DNA of 64,000 nt. Source: Thinopyrum elongatum. Lineage: Eukaryota; Streptophyta; Magnoliopsida; Poales; Poaceae. Below, in pieces: positions 32,495-45,800 of this stretch. The position numbers and the translations under genes are program-made. The notes under the pieces are model-generated. The model was not told the DNA's origin and did no database searches. It saw nothing but the letters and a program-made list of their open reading frames with translations. The stretch lies in NCBI GenBank assembly GCA_011799875.1, contig CM022298.1:190610423-190674422 (forward strand), written 5' to 3'. Numbering within the stretch: position 1 is the stretch's first letter; each line of letters opens with the position of its first letter.

Positions 32495-35361
32495 AGCATC
32501 CCCAAGCTTAATTCCTGCTCGTCCTCAAGTAGGTAAATGATAAAAACAGAATTTTTGATGTGGAATGCTACCTGACATGTTTATCATGTAATCTTTCTTA
32601 TTGTGGCATGAATATTCAGATCCATAAGCTTCAAAACAAAAGTTTATTGTTGACATAAAAACAATAATACTTCAAGCATACTAAAGAGCAATCATGTCTT
32701 CTCAAAATATCATGGCTAAAGAAAGTTATCCCTACAAAATGATATCTTGTCATGCTCTATCTTCTTAACACAAATTATTTATCATGCACAACCCCGATGA
32801 CAAGCCAAGCAATTGGTTCATGCTTTTTAACACGCTTCAACTTTTTCAACTTTCACGCAATACATGAGCGTGAGTCATGGATATAGCACTATGGGTGGAA
32901 TAGCATATGATGTTGGAGGTTGTGTGGAGAAGACAAAAAAAGGGAGAAAGACTCACATTGACGAGGCTAATCAATGGGCTATGGAGATTCCCATCAATTG
33001 ATGTCAATGCAAGGAGTAGGGATTGCCATGCAACGGATGCACTAGAGCTATAAGTGTATGAAAGCTCACAAGAAAACTAAGTGGGTGTGCATCCAACTTG
33101 CTTGCTCATGAAGACCTAGGGCAATTTGAGGAAGCCCATCATTGGAATATACAAGCCAAGTTCTATAATTAAAAATTCCCACTAGTAATATATGAAAGTG
33201 ACAAAATAGGAGACTCTTTATCATGAAGAACATGGTGCTACTTTGAAGCACAAGTGTGGAGAAGGATAGTAACATTGTCCCTTCTCTCTTTTTCTCTCAT
33301 TTTTTCTTTTTCTCTTTTTTTCTTCTTTTTGGGCACTTTGGCCTTTTTTTTATTTTTTTCTTGGGCTCGTTGGCCTCTTTTTTATTTTTGTCCGGATTCT
33401 CATCCCAACTTGTGAGGGAATCGTAGTCTCCATCATCCTTTCCTCACATGGGACAATACTCTAATAATGATGATCATCACACTTTTATTTACTTACAACT
33501 CGATACTAGAACAAAAATATGACTCTATATGAATGCCTCCGGCGGTGTACCGGGATGTGCAATGATCTAGCGTGACATGTATAAAAAATATGAATGGTGG
33601 CCAAGCCACAAATACTATGCCAACTATATGATCATGCAAAGCAATATGACAATGATGATATGTGTCATAATAAAACAGAACGGTGGATGTTGCATGGCAA
33701 TATATCTCGGAATGGCTATGGAAATGCCATAATAGGTAGATATGGTGGTTGTTTTGAGGAAGAATAAGGTGGCTTATGTGTGAAAGAGTGTATCATATCA
33801 CGGGGTTTGGATACACCGGCGAAGTTTGCACCACAACTCAAGGTGAGTAAGGGCAATGCACGGTACCGAAGAGGCTAGCAAAATGCGGAAGGGTGAGAGT
33901 ACGTATAATCCATGGACTCAACATTAGTCATAAAGAACTCACATACTTATTGCAAAAGTTTATTAGCCCTCGAAGCAAAGTACTACTACGCATGCTCCTA
34001 GGGGGATAGATTGGTAAAAAAGACTATCGCTCGTCCCCGACCGCCACTCATAAGGAAGACAATAAAAACTAAATCATGCTCCAATTTCATAGCATAAGGA
34101 GAGACCATATGTGTCGTCTTCGGGAATCACAAACCTTAACACAAATATTCTTACTAAACCACAATTACTCACTAGCATGACTTTAATATCACCATCTTTA
34201 TATCTCAAAGCAAATGCAAGGAATCAAACTTCTCATATATTCAATGATCTTCATGAAAGTTTTTATTATATCCCTCTTGAATAACCATCATATTAGGACT
34301 AAATTCATAACCTACGCAAATTTCCATACTATTTTTAAGACTCTCAAAATAATATAAGTGACTCATGAGAGTTCATCAATTTCTTCAAAATATAACCACC
34401 GCCGTGCTCTAAAAGATATAAGTGAAGCACTAGAGCAACTACCTAGCTCAAAAAATATAAGTGAAGCACATAGAGTATTCTAATAAATTCACGATTGATG
34501 TGTGTTCCTCTCAAAAGTTGTGTACATCAAGGATGATTGTGGTAAAACAAAAAGCAAATAAAGCAAAAACTCATATGATACAAGACGCTCCAAGCAAAAC
34601 ACATATCATGCGGTGAATAAAAATATAGCCTCAAGTAATTTACCGATGGATTGTAGACAAAAGAGGGGATGCCATCCTGGGCATCCCCAAGATTAGATGC
34701 TTGGTTGTCCTTGAATATTACTTTGGTGTGCCATGGGCATCCCCAAGCTTAGGCTCTTGCCACTCCTTATTCCGTAGTTCATCGAAACTTCAACCAAAAC
34801 TTGAAAACTTCACAACACAAAACTCAACAGAAAACTCGTGAGATCTGTCATTATAATAGAGCAAATGACCACCTTTAGGTACTATTTTAAAATCGTTACA
34901 ATTTTATATTTGAATTATATCTACTTTATTCTAACTTCACCATGGTTCATACCCCCCGCTATAACCCATAGATTCATCAAAATAAGCAAACAACACAATG
35001 AAAACAGAATCTGTCAAAAATAGTCTGTAGTAATCTGGACTTTAGACAAACTTCTGTAACTCCAAAAATTCTGAACAATTAGGAAAAAGTAGGAAATTTG
35101 TCTATAAATCTTGTGTAGAAATTCAGAGTTTTCTCATGCTCCAGTGAATTTTAACAATTCTGCTACTAGACGCAAAAGTTTCTGTTTTTCAGCAAAATCA
35201 AATCAACGATCACCCAAATCATCCCAAAGGTCTTACTTGGCACAAACACTAATTAAAACACTAAAACACAATCATAACAGAAGTATAATTGCATAAACTC
35301 ATAAAAACAGAAAAGAAAAATATTGGGTTGTCTCCCAACAAGCGCTTTTCTTTAAAGCCTT
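32495..35361 (-). other. Internal non-coding part of the Sabrina/WHAM-like element
   Basis: AT-rich, with no frame above about 70 codons that looks coding. A pyrimidine-rich tract runs from about 33280 to 33400. The phrase ATCCCCAAG-TTA recurs near 32498, 34680 and 34740. Confidence 0.6.
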
Positions 35362-36233
35362 TTAGCTAGGTATACACAAGTCTAATGATGCTCGCATGAA
35401 AGACAAGAATTGAAGCACAAAGAGAGCATCATATAGCATGTGAAAATCACATTTAAGTCTAACATACTTCCTATGCATAGGCATTTTATAAGCAAACAAA
35501 TTATCAAAACAATAAAGAACTAGCATATGCAAGGAACAAGAATAAAACATTGACAATCTCAACATGAAGAGAGGTAATTTAGTAACATGAAAATTTCTAA
35601 AACCATATTTCCCTCTCTCATAATAATTACATGTGGGATCATATTCAAATTCAATAATATATCTATCACATAACATATTCTCTACATGATCCACGTGCAT
35701 GCAAAGTTGACACTCTTCCAAAATAGTGGGATTATCATCAAATAAAGTCATGACCTCTCCAAGCCCACTTTTATCAAAAATTTCATAGGATTGACATTAT
35801 CCAAAGTAGTGTGATCATTATTACCTAGAGTTGACACTCTTCCAAGCCCACTTTCAATATTATTGCAAACATATTCATCATGAGGCTTAAATAAGTTTTC
35901 AAGATCATAAGAAGCATGATCACCCCAATCATGATCATTGCAATAAGTAGTGGACATAGCAAAATTAGCATCCCCAAGCATGGGGTTTTCCATATTATTA
36001 GCACAATTGGTATTCATATAATTTATAATAACACCATTGCAATCATGCTTTTCATTCAAGGAGCTACCGTGAATCACTTCATAAGTTTCTTCTTTTAACA
36101 CTTCATCACAATTTTCAGATTCACGAATTTCAAGCAGAACTTCATAAAGATAATCTAGTGTACTCAACTCACTAGCAATTGGTTCATTATAATTGGATCT
36201 TTTAAAAAGATTATCAAGTGGATGAGGATCCAT
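35362..36233 (-). pseudogene. Sabrina-type protein of unknown function, frameshifted
   Basis: The frame starts with ATG at 36233 (M-D-P-H-P-L-D-N-L-F-K) and is open for 161 codons. It then shifts by one base near 35795, after T-L-D-N-V, and continues in the next frame through S-Y-E-I-F-D-K-S-G and E-E-C-Q-L-C-M-H-V-D to 35362. The N-terminal half is Asn/Asp/Glu-rich; the C-terminal half is Leu/Tyr/Cys-rich. It has no protease, RT or integrase motif. I recall similar sequence from Sabrina elements. Function unknown. Confidence 0.6.
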
Positions 36234-36462
36234 AAAATTTTTGCTTTCTCATTTGGAATAAACATACAATTATACCAAGCGAACAAGCAAACAAACCAAG
36301 TGAGACATAAAGGCAAACGAAAAGGCAAACGGAAAATATTTTTGTATTTTTGTAAGACTTTTTAGAAGTGGGGGAGATGAAAACAAGAGGCAAATGGCAA
36401 ATAATGTAAATGCAAGATATGAGAGTTTATGATGGGTACTTGGTAGGCTTGATGTAGATCCT

Positions 36463-36479
36463 CCCCGGCAACGGTGCCA
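36463..36479 (-). promoter_or_regulatory. PBS of the Sabrina/WHAM-like element
   Basis: The minus strand reads TGGCACCGTTGCCGGGG, one base from the Athila-type TGGCGCCGTTGCC. It lies 13 bases from the LTR end as I place it (TAGCA at 36493), so the LTR edge may be a few bases off. Confidence 0.7.
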
Positions 36480-36492
36480 GAAATTCTTCCTG

Positions 36493-38060
36493 CTACTTCT
36501 TGAGCTCGTGTTGTTTTTCCCTTGAAGAGGAAAGGGTGATACAGCAAAGTAGAGATAAGTATTTCCCTCAGTTGAGAAACAAGGTATAAATCTAGTAGGA
36601 GGAACACACAAGTCACCAATGGTTGCACCTACACAAACAAACAAATACTTGCACCCAACGCGATAAAGGGGTTGTCAATCCCTTCATGGTTACTTGCAAG
36701 GATGAGATCTGATAAAGATAGGTATAAAAGATAAATAAAAGTGCAAAATAAAGTAAATGTAAACAAATTGCAGCAAGGTATTTTTGGATTTTTGGTTTTA
36801 TAGATCTGAAAATAATATGATAAAATATAGACCCAGGGGCCATAGTTTTCACTAGAGGCTTCTCTCTTGAAAGAACGCATACGGTGGGTAAACAAATTAC
36901 TGTTGAGCAATTGATAGAAAAGCGCATAGTTATGATGACATCTAAGGCAATGATCATGAATATAGGCATCATGTCCGTGACAAGTAGACCGACTCCTGCC
37001 TGCATCTACTACTGTTACTCCACACATCGACCACTATCCAGCATGCATCTAGTGTATTAAGTTAACAAGAATGGAGTAACGCCTTAAGCAAGATGACATG
37101 ATGTAGAGGGATAGATCCAATCAATATGAACAAACCCCACCTTTTTATCCTTAATGGCAACAATACAAATACATGTCATGTCCCCTTCTGTCACTGGGAA
37201 TAAGCACCGCATGATTGAACCCATTACAAAGCACCTCTCCCATGGCAAGAAAAATCAATCTAGTTGGCCAAACCAAATCAATAGATCGGAGAGAAATACA
37301 AAGCTATCTTAATCATGCATAAAAGAGTTCAGAAAAGACTCAAATAATATTCATAGATAATCTGATCATAAATCCACAATTCATTAGATCTCCACAAACG
37401 CACCGCAAAACAAGATTACATCGAATAGATCTCCAAGAACATCGAGGAGAACATTGTATTGAAGATCAAAGAGAGAGAAGAAGCCATCTAGCTACTAGCT
37501 ATGGACCCGTAGGTTTGTGGTAAACTACTCACACATCATCGGAAGGGCAGCAAGGTTGATGTAGAGGCCCTCCGTGATCGAATCCCCCTCCGGCGGAGTA
37601 CCGGAACAGGTCTCCAGATGGGATCTCAGGAGGACAGAAACTTGCGGCAGCGGAAAAGTATTTTTGGTGTGCCCTCTAGTATACGGGGAATATTTGGGTA
37701 TTTATAGAGCTAAGATTAGGGTTAAAGGAGCATCAGGGGGCCCACAATCCTGGGGGGCACCCCTCCAAGGGCGCACCTCACGAGCTTGTCGCCAACTGGT
37801 GGCCCCTCTGACCTCCTTCTGAAGGTTCCTGGGTGTCTTCTGGTCCAAGAATAATCGTCAAAAAGTTTCGTTCCGTTTGGTGTTGATTTTCTGTAAAAGA
37901 CAAAAACAAGGAAAAAACAACAACTGGCACTTGGCACTAGGTTAATAGGTTAGTCCCAAAAATGATATAAAATATCATAATAAAACATATAAAATATCCA
38001 AGATGGATAATATAATTGCATGGAAAAATAAAAAATTATAGATACGTTGGAGACATATCA
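36493..38060 (-). repeat. 5' LTR of the Sabrina/WHAM-like element
   Basis: On the minus strand it runs from TGATATGTCTCC at 38060 to GAAGTAGCA at 36493, about 1568 bp. It carries the family phrases GGGATTGACAACCCC and CCAGCATGCATCTAG, both of which also occur inverted in the surrounding plus-strand LTR. Confidence 0.8.
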
Positions 38061-38342
38061 ATACTCTAGATGCATGCTGGATAGCGGTTTGTGTTTGGAT
38101 TAATAGTAGTAGATGCAGGTAGGAGTAGGTCTACTTGTCTCGGACGTGATGCCTATATACATGATCATTGCCTTGGATATCGTCATAACTATGCGCTTTT
38201 CTATCAATTGCCCAATATGAAAACAGAAGTGCTCCCTGGGTGATTTTGGTAATTAATGTCAACATATCTCTTGTTGGACTAATGGCTTTGTCTAGTGTAT
38301 TTCAGACAAGTTCAACAATGGCGGGGAAGGACAAGAGGATGT

Positions 38343-41300
38343 TGTAACACCCCATGTATTAAGCTATAGTAATCACCCTTTTGATTATGCCATGTCATCA
38401 TGATCAACAGTGCTTAATCATCATTAGTATCATATCTCTTTTCAAATTCAAATTCAAATGGAAATTCAAATGAAAGTGGAAAATAAAAGTTGTGCAACAT
38501 GAAAACTAAAATGTTCAATAAATGACAAATAATACAGAGACCATTCTAAAATTGTAACCAACATTAAATAAATTAATTAGGTGACCCAGCGTCGATCCCC
38601 TGCTCACGCCGCTGCTGTCGAGCACCTGGTGCGCGCGAGCCAGGCCCCCCCCCCTCCGAGCGATCGACAGCGCGCCCGCGCGCGCACTGGGTTAAAGAGC
38701 AACCCCGCACTCCCCCCTGGCGAACCCTAGCCCAGTTCCCCCCCTTCCTCCATCGCTCCCCGCTTCGCCCGACGCCGCCATGGACGGCCACCGCTGAAGC
38801 TCGCGGACGCCGTGCCCCGCTCGTCCCAGCGTCTTGTCCAGAAGCTCTAGAGCCCTCGTCTCCGTCAAGCTGCTGCCATCACCGCATCATCTTCGTCAAC
38901 GCCCGCGGCCACCGAAACTTTGCCGCGTCGATCCCCTGCTCTGCTGCTCCTAAACGGATCAACGAGCACTCCGTACGCTCCTCGGTGAGCTCCGCATCCT
39001 CCCCTTCCTCCATCTTGCGCTAGCACTAGCCGTAGCTAGCTGTCGCCATTGCCGTGCTCCTATTTCCGCCCTGGAGCTTGTGGCTCACGCCCTCATCCAC
39101 CCCGTGCTAAGCCGTCGCCTCCGCCGTGTTTCTAGATAGCCCAGGCATCGCGTGCGCGCAGTAGCTCATCTCGGGCGAGCCCCTGGGCTCGGCCCGAGCT
39201 TACCGTATTTCCGGCCGCCGGTAGAATCGATGCCACCGCCGTTCCGGCCACCCCCGTGACCAACCACCCCCACCACGTGATGCGGCTCACTGCGCCCTTT
39301 TGATAGAGCCCAATCACGCCCCCGAAGATGCCCTATGGGCGAAACCCGAGCTCACTGGAGCTCGGCCCCGTGTTCGGGCTCGCCGGCGAGCTCCGGTGGC
39401 CGGTGCTGACGTGGCTGCCACTTGGCACCGCGGGCCCCGCCTCCCTGCCGCTGACCACGGGCCCCACTGGGCCCCGTTGACCCCAGTCAACGCGCTGACG
39501 TGGCCGCCCGGTCTCACTGACATGTGGGGCCCGGTCGTTTAAACGAATTTAAAATAAATAGAAAATCTGTTAATTAGTTAGTTAATTAGTTTAAACACTA
39601 ATCAGTCACTGACTGCTGGGCCCCACCTGCTAATTAATCTAGTTAATTAATTTAACCCCTCTGTTAATGTCATAGTGTATGACATGTGGGTCCCACCTGT
39701 CAGGTTTGACCCTGGTCAGCCAGAGTTGACTGCTGACGTCACCATTATGTCATGCTGACGTCACCAAACACTGTTCTGTATAATGTTGAGTTAAATAAAT
39801 ATTTAAATTCCAGAAATTAATAAAAACTTTAGAAAATCATATCTTTTAATCCGTAACTCCGATCGAAAAACTTTATACATGAAAATTGCTCAAAACGACG
39901 AGACGAATCCGAATACGAGATCCGTTCGTCCGTCACACATCCCTAACTATCCGAACCTGCAACCGTTCCCCTCTTTTCGTCTGTCCGAAAAGCCGGACAC
40001 CGGGAATACTTTCCCGGATGTTTTTCTCTTTCGCCGGTATTACCTAGACCTACGATAGAACACCGCTAGCTCTGCTTATTGACATGACATGCACTTGTTT
40101 GCTTAATATTTACTGTCTCCTCCCCCTCTTCTCTCTCGGTAGCCCCCGACACCGACATCGTCCCCGAGGGCGACACAGCTCCGGAGCCCGAAGACACCAT
40201 TGACAACCTTGCCCTTGCCGCCGAGCAACCAGGCAAGCCCCCCCCCCCCTTGAGCATACCGATATCGCCCATTCTAATTTCTCATGCTTGCATTAGAATT
40301 GCTGCTACTACTGCTTTACCTATTCTGATGCATAGCCTGTTTATTGTAACCTGCTGTTGATAATTACCTGCATAACCTAAACTGCTTAGTATAGGCTGGG
40401 TAGAGACCTATCAGTGACCCCACTAGTCCCGACCGCCCCGCTGGATTATCCGAAGACCCGATCAACGGGATTGAAGACTAGGCCTCGACACCGCACATCA
40501 CCCCCCCTTAGTTGTAACGACACTGCAGCGTTACTATCGAGTGCCGAGGGTGAAACCTCTTGTAGCACTTCTGATGTTAACTCTGTAGAGTAGCTATTCG
40601 GTAATGGTCATCGAGGGTGATTCCTCCTTCACCGCTTCCGATAACGACGCCGTCGCACAACACCTCAAGTGTGAACCCAGTGAGGGTGATTCCTCCGAGT
40701 TCACCTTGACGGATACATCGAGTAGGAATCCAACGAGGGTGATACCTCGGATTCCCCTGATGTTATGGACACACGGATACTTGGACTTTACACTGTTACT
40801 TGGCTAGGCGGGTCGACCCTGAGGGGTACCCGCGTGCGCCTGAGAGGCGAGTGTTGTGAAGGCGGGTGCCTATGTGGTGCCCGAGTGAGAATACGAGGCG
40901 TGGCCGGGCATTCTTGGCCCTTGCCGCAAGTCCTCGAGACGGGGCGACGGGGTCACATCTTTCGTGAGTCTCTGCTCGTTACCGCAAGCCCAAGGTACTA
41001 ACGATTTGGATATTTGATCCGAGAAGGCCTCTGGTCTGATAGCACTAACCATCACGTGGGCATAGTATGGGCGTTCTGCATCGTAGCATCAGCCGAAAGC
41101 TTTGTCAGACCTCCAGTTTAGCATTGTGGTCGGGTCGGATCGTGCCGTTGGCGCTGGTATCCACCCTGCTCGCAACGACCCGGAGTGCACAGGGCGACGG
41201 CCCAAGACCCCTGAGCGCTTAGGATGTAGACCGGCGGGGACCACTCTGCTGAGCTCTAGGTAGGGCTGCGGTGTATCGTTTGGCCGAGGCCAGGCATGAC

Positions 41301-42229
41301 CCGGAAAAGTGTGTCCGACCGGAGTTAAGCGAGCGTGTTGGGTAAGATGGTGCACCCCTGCAGGGAAGAAAACTTCTATCGATAGCCGGTCCTACGGTAA
41401 TGGACACTCGGAGTTGTATCCCGATCGATACAGCTAGAAGATGAGATGAGACCTGGATATGAGGATCTGGGATTGCTTCTCGCAGGGAGTCGAGAAGGGA
41501 TCTCAGGACGAGGTTGATGACTGTATGGCTCTGGGATTGCTTTCTCGCAGGGCGTGAAGATAGGATCTCTGGGTGAGGATGAGACTTAATGATACTGCTA
41601 CATTATATTGTACTGTTCTACTCTCTTCTATTGCTACAAGACCCCTGAAGATGCTAGTCTTCGATAGGACTAGGCCTTCTCTCTATTCTGGCATTTCTGC
41701 AGCCCAGTCCACATATACAGCCTCTCTTTGATAATGTTGCATATGTAGTGTAGATCCTTGCTTGCTGAGTACTTCTGAGTACTCACGGTTGCTTTGTTTT
41801 CCTTTTCTCCCCACATCAGTTTGTCGTGACCAGATGACGGAGCCCCTGAGACAGCTGTCCCTGCCGACGATCGCTACTACTACCCCGAGGGTGGATATTA
41901 CTTCGAGCTTGCCGTCGACCAGGAGTAGGTTCGGAGGGTCCCAGGCAGGAGGCCTACGCCTTTCGATCGTAGTGTTTTATTTTGCCCCGCCTTTTTAAAG
42001 GCCTTTCTGTTTCTGTTTCATATCTGTACTCAGATATCTGATGCTTCCGCTGACGCTTGTTCGCAAGCTTATGTATTCGAGCCCTCGAGGCCCCTGGCTT
42101 GTAATATAAAGCTTGTATGACTTTATTTATGTTTTAGAGTTGTGTTGTGATATCTTCCCGTGAGTCCTTAGGCTTGATCGTGTGCATTTGCGTGTATGAT
42201 TAGTGCATGATTGAGCCAGGGGCGTCACA
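38343..42229 (+). repeat. Tekay-like element, 5' LTR
   Basis: 3887 bp. Compared with the 3' LTR it lacks about 306 bp (the equivalent of 47457-47762), replaced by a 17-bp filler at 38589-38605. It also lacks about 25 bp near 38873. The LTR includes GC-rich text at 38600-39540 with short open frames that are not conserved as proteins between the LTRs. Confidence 0.92.
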
Positions 42230-42232
42230 AGT

Positions 42233-42244
42233 TGGTATCAGAGC
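42233..42244 (+). promoter_or_regulatory. Initiator-Met tRNA primer-binding site
   Basis: TGGTATCAGAGC, complementary to the 3' end of plant initiator Met tRNA, begins three bases after the LTR terminus. The leader 42245-42842 before gag has no gene. Confidence 0.93.
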
Positions 42245-42842
42245 CGACTGCCTGTAGGAATCCCCCTTTCCAACTCCTTGGCCGAAGTTGAGTCTAGTAA
42301 CCGAAAACTGTTTTGCTAACTTGGCTGTGTGGCTTACGGGCCCACATCGCCAATTGGGTGGTATTAGGATCTTTTACTCCTCGACCTTTACTCTGGGACT
42401 CTGATCTCTCTTCTATTCGGGTTAAAATTTTACTAACTCCAACCTTAGGTTCTCGTAATCACATCCACCCGGAGTTCTAAAATTTCCCCCTTTCTTCAAG
42501 ATTGTGGGCCAGGTTCTGCTTGCAGGATCCTTTTATCGAGGGCACCCTGTGTTTCACTTGCAGATTCCTCGCCCCAATAGTTTTCTCCAATGTTGATGTA
42601 GCCTTTGCTATGTCTCGTTGTGTACTTCCCTACCGCGTGCCTGCGCGCCGCCTAGATGTCTAGCCCTCCCCATTCAGCTGTCATATTGCCGGATTGTAAT
42701 CGAGGCTATGTGCGGATTTGAATGTCTGGTGCGAATATGATGAAGTATCTATTGCACCTCCTTCTGTTGTGCGTGTTACTTCATGAATCATTCCATACAC
42801 CTGCAGTTCTTCTTGCTAAACTGCCCCTGTTGATTTGGCAGG

Positions 42843-45800
42843 ATGGCTGACGATCCTCCACCTCCGCCTTATATTGCCGCAATGATGCAGCAATTTGAAC
42901 TGAACCGTCAGGTTATGACCGGAATATTGGCCCAGTTCCCTACTCAGAATGCTCAACAGCAGAATGCTCCAATAACTCTGCCAGAATTTGTGCGCCTCAA
43001 CCCGTCCGTTTTCCGCAACTCCACCAATCCTATGGATGCTGATGATTGGCTTCGTGACATCCTATTTGAAATGGAGTCAGCTAATGTTGCCCCTGACAGT
43101 CACGTCACCTTTGCGACATTCCACCTGAAGGGCCCAGCTGCTCAATGGTGGGAAAGCCACAAGGGTATGTTGCCTGCTGAAACAGTAACCACTTGGCAGG
43201 AATTTCAGTCAGCCTTTCGTGCACGGTACATTCCTCAAGGTCTGATGGACCAGAAGAAGCAGGAGTTCCGCAAACTCTCACAGGGCAAAATGACTGTGGA
43301 TGAATATCAGAGGAAATTTCTCGAACTATGCCGCTATGCTGAAGATGACGTCGACACTGACACTCACAAGCAGGAGAAATTCCGTGAAGGACTACGTACT
43401 GATATAAAACTTGCACTTGCTGTCCATGATTTCACAGATTTCGCAACGCTTGTCAGCAAATCTTTCCAAGTTGAAACAGCTCTGACTGAGTACCAGGAGT
43501 CGCTTAAGCGCACTCATGAAGCTGGCTCATCCTCGGGTCAGCCTGTTCAGAAATGTCGAGTCTGGATTCCCCACAATGTTTACCACCGACCTGCTCCAAC
43601 ACCAAGGCCGTCATATGTTGCACCTCGTCTGCCTTCACTGCCAAGACAGCTTACGGTTCATGATGGACCGCCTGATGCTATGGCTTCTCATCAGGTTTCA
43701 CCACGTCCTCCTAATGGTCGCAAGAAGAATTGTCGAAACCGCCTACTCAGAAACCGTAATGTCATACCATCTACTGTTGTACTTGGCCATGCCAATCACG
43801 TCAATGCTAAAAAGGCTCAGAAGGAACCGACTATCGTCCTGGGAACATTCTCTGTGAATTCAGTGCCAGCTTCTATTTTGTTTGATTCAGGTGCATCACA
43901 TTCCTTCGTGTCCCAGCAATTTGCACAATTGCATGGGTTAGCTATGACCTCATTACCCACTCCTTTAGAAATCATCACTCCCCGTTCCCGGTGGCAAACC
44001 AAAATGGTAAGTCACAACAATCAGATCAGAATTGAAGGGTTGATGTTCTCTGCTTCCCTTATTGCTCTTGGACCTTCCGACATAGACATCATTCTCGGTA
44101 TGGACTGGTTGACTGCCCATAATGCTTTGATTGACTGTGCCGCTAAGAAAGTCCAACTTACCCATTCTTCGGGCCAAACAGTCAGATACTCAGCCCGAAT
44201 AGCTCAAGATGCTGAGAGCCATATATATGCTCTGAATGCATTGAATGCTTCACCTCTTGAAGGCATCGAGAACGTTCCAGTTGTTCATGATTTTCAAGAT
44301 GTATTTCCAGAAGAACTTCCAGGAATACCCCCTGCTAGAGCTGTTGAGTTCGTCATCGACTTGAAGCCTGGCACTACCCCTATTGCGAAGCGCCCTTATA
44401 AGATGCCTCCGCATCATCTTCTCGAACTTAAGGAAGAAATTGACACGTCACTTAAGAAAGGTTTCATCCGCCCCAGTTCCTCTGCTTGGGGAGCACCTTC
44501 ACTCTTCGTTAAGAAGAAGGATGGAACTAACCGATTGGTTCAGGATTATCGGCCCATTAACCAAGCCACAATCCCGAACAAGTATCCGCTTCCCAGAATC
44601 AACGATCTGTATGATCAACTTGCTGGTTCCTCAGTATTCTCTAAGCTTGATTTGAGATTGGGATACCATCAGATCCGTGTTCGTGAAGAGGATATTCCCA
44701 AGACAGCATTCGTTACCCGCTATGGTTCTTATGAGTACACTGTAATGTCTTTTGGCTTAACAAATGCTCCAGCCAGATTCTCCCAATTGATGAATTACAT
44801 CTTCATGGATTACCTCGACAAGTTCGTCGTGGTATATCTGGATGATATTCTGGTATATTCGAAGAATAAGGAAGAACATGCTGAACACCTCCGCCTTGTA
44901 CTGGAAAGGCTCCGAGAACACCAGTTGTATGCCAAGTATTCCAAATGTGAATTCTGGCTTTCTGAAGTGACATACCTCGGCCATGTGATTTCCAAGGATG
45001 GAATTGCCGTTAACCCAGAACAAGTTCAGGCTATTCTTGATTGGACTCCACCGAAGAATGTCAAGCAAGTCAGAAGTTTTCTCGGCCTTGCAAGCTATTG
45101 CCGTCGATTTGTCGAGAATTTCTCAAAGATTGCTAAACCTTTGACCGATCTGCTTCACAAGGGAGTTAAGTTTGAATGGACAGAAAAATGTCAGGAAAGT
45201 TTCCAGACACTCAAAGACAAGCTGACATCTACCCCAGTACTATCTCCTCCAGACTCTCGCAAAGATTTTGTGATTTATTGTGACGCATCCCGTGAAGGAT
45301 TAGGCTGTGTCCTAATGCAAGAGCGTAAAGTGATTGCTTATGGCTCTCGTCAGTTGCGCCCACATGAAGAGAATTATCTGGTACATGATCTAGAACTAGC
45401 TGCTGTGATCTATGCATTGCAGTTGTGGTGACATTACCTTCTTGGTAATCGTTGCGAGATCTACACGGATCATAAAAGTCTGAAGTACTTGTTCACTCAG
45501 CCATCTCTAAACCTCCGTCAGCAAAGATGGATGGAGGCCATTGCAGACTATGATTTGGGTATTTCCTATACCCCTGGCAAGGCTAACGTGATGGCTGATG
45601 CCTTAAGCTGCAAGTCCTATTGCGACAACCTCATGGTTAGGCGAGCTCAACCTCGTCTTTTTGAAGAACTGCGCAAGCTGAATCTCCGTATTGTCCCACA
45701 GGGTTCTCTTAATAACCTTGTGATACAACCAGATCTTGAGAAAGCTGTTAAGAATGCGCAAGCTAAAGATGCTGAAATTGATCTGATGAAGAAAGACCTT

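Larger units (their letters stand above)
31927..38060 (-). mobile_element. Sabrina/WHAM-like Ty3/gypsy element, 3' LTR truncated
   Basis: The right LTR 36493-38060 (minus orientation, starting TGATATGTCTCCAACG at 38060) and a partial left LTR 31927-32494 share long stretches (for example GAAGCCATCTAGCTACTAGC and CCGGAACAGGTCTCCAGATG). Next to the right LTR the minus strand carries TGGCACCGTTGCCGGGG, an Athila-type PBS. The left LTR keeps only its first ~570 bp because the CACTA element inserted there. Internal ORFs (35362-36233) resemble the odd acidic protein of Sabrina elements. There is no gag, RT or integrase. The element sits in a plus-strand LTR of the same kind. Confidence 0.75.

Noticed and set aside
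33280..33400. Pyrimidine-rich tract as a polypurine tract of a further nested element
   Set aside because: It is not adjacent to any LTR start and matches the interior of a Sabrina-type element.
38573..41998. Open frames in the Tekay-like 5' LTR (and 47792-50905 in the 3' LTR)
   Set aside because: They are not preserved as proteins between the two LTRs and lie in LTR text.
42232..42245. Possible tRNA gene fragment near the TATCAGAGC motif
   Set aside because: Only the 12-base primer-binding complement is present; there is no cloverleaf.
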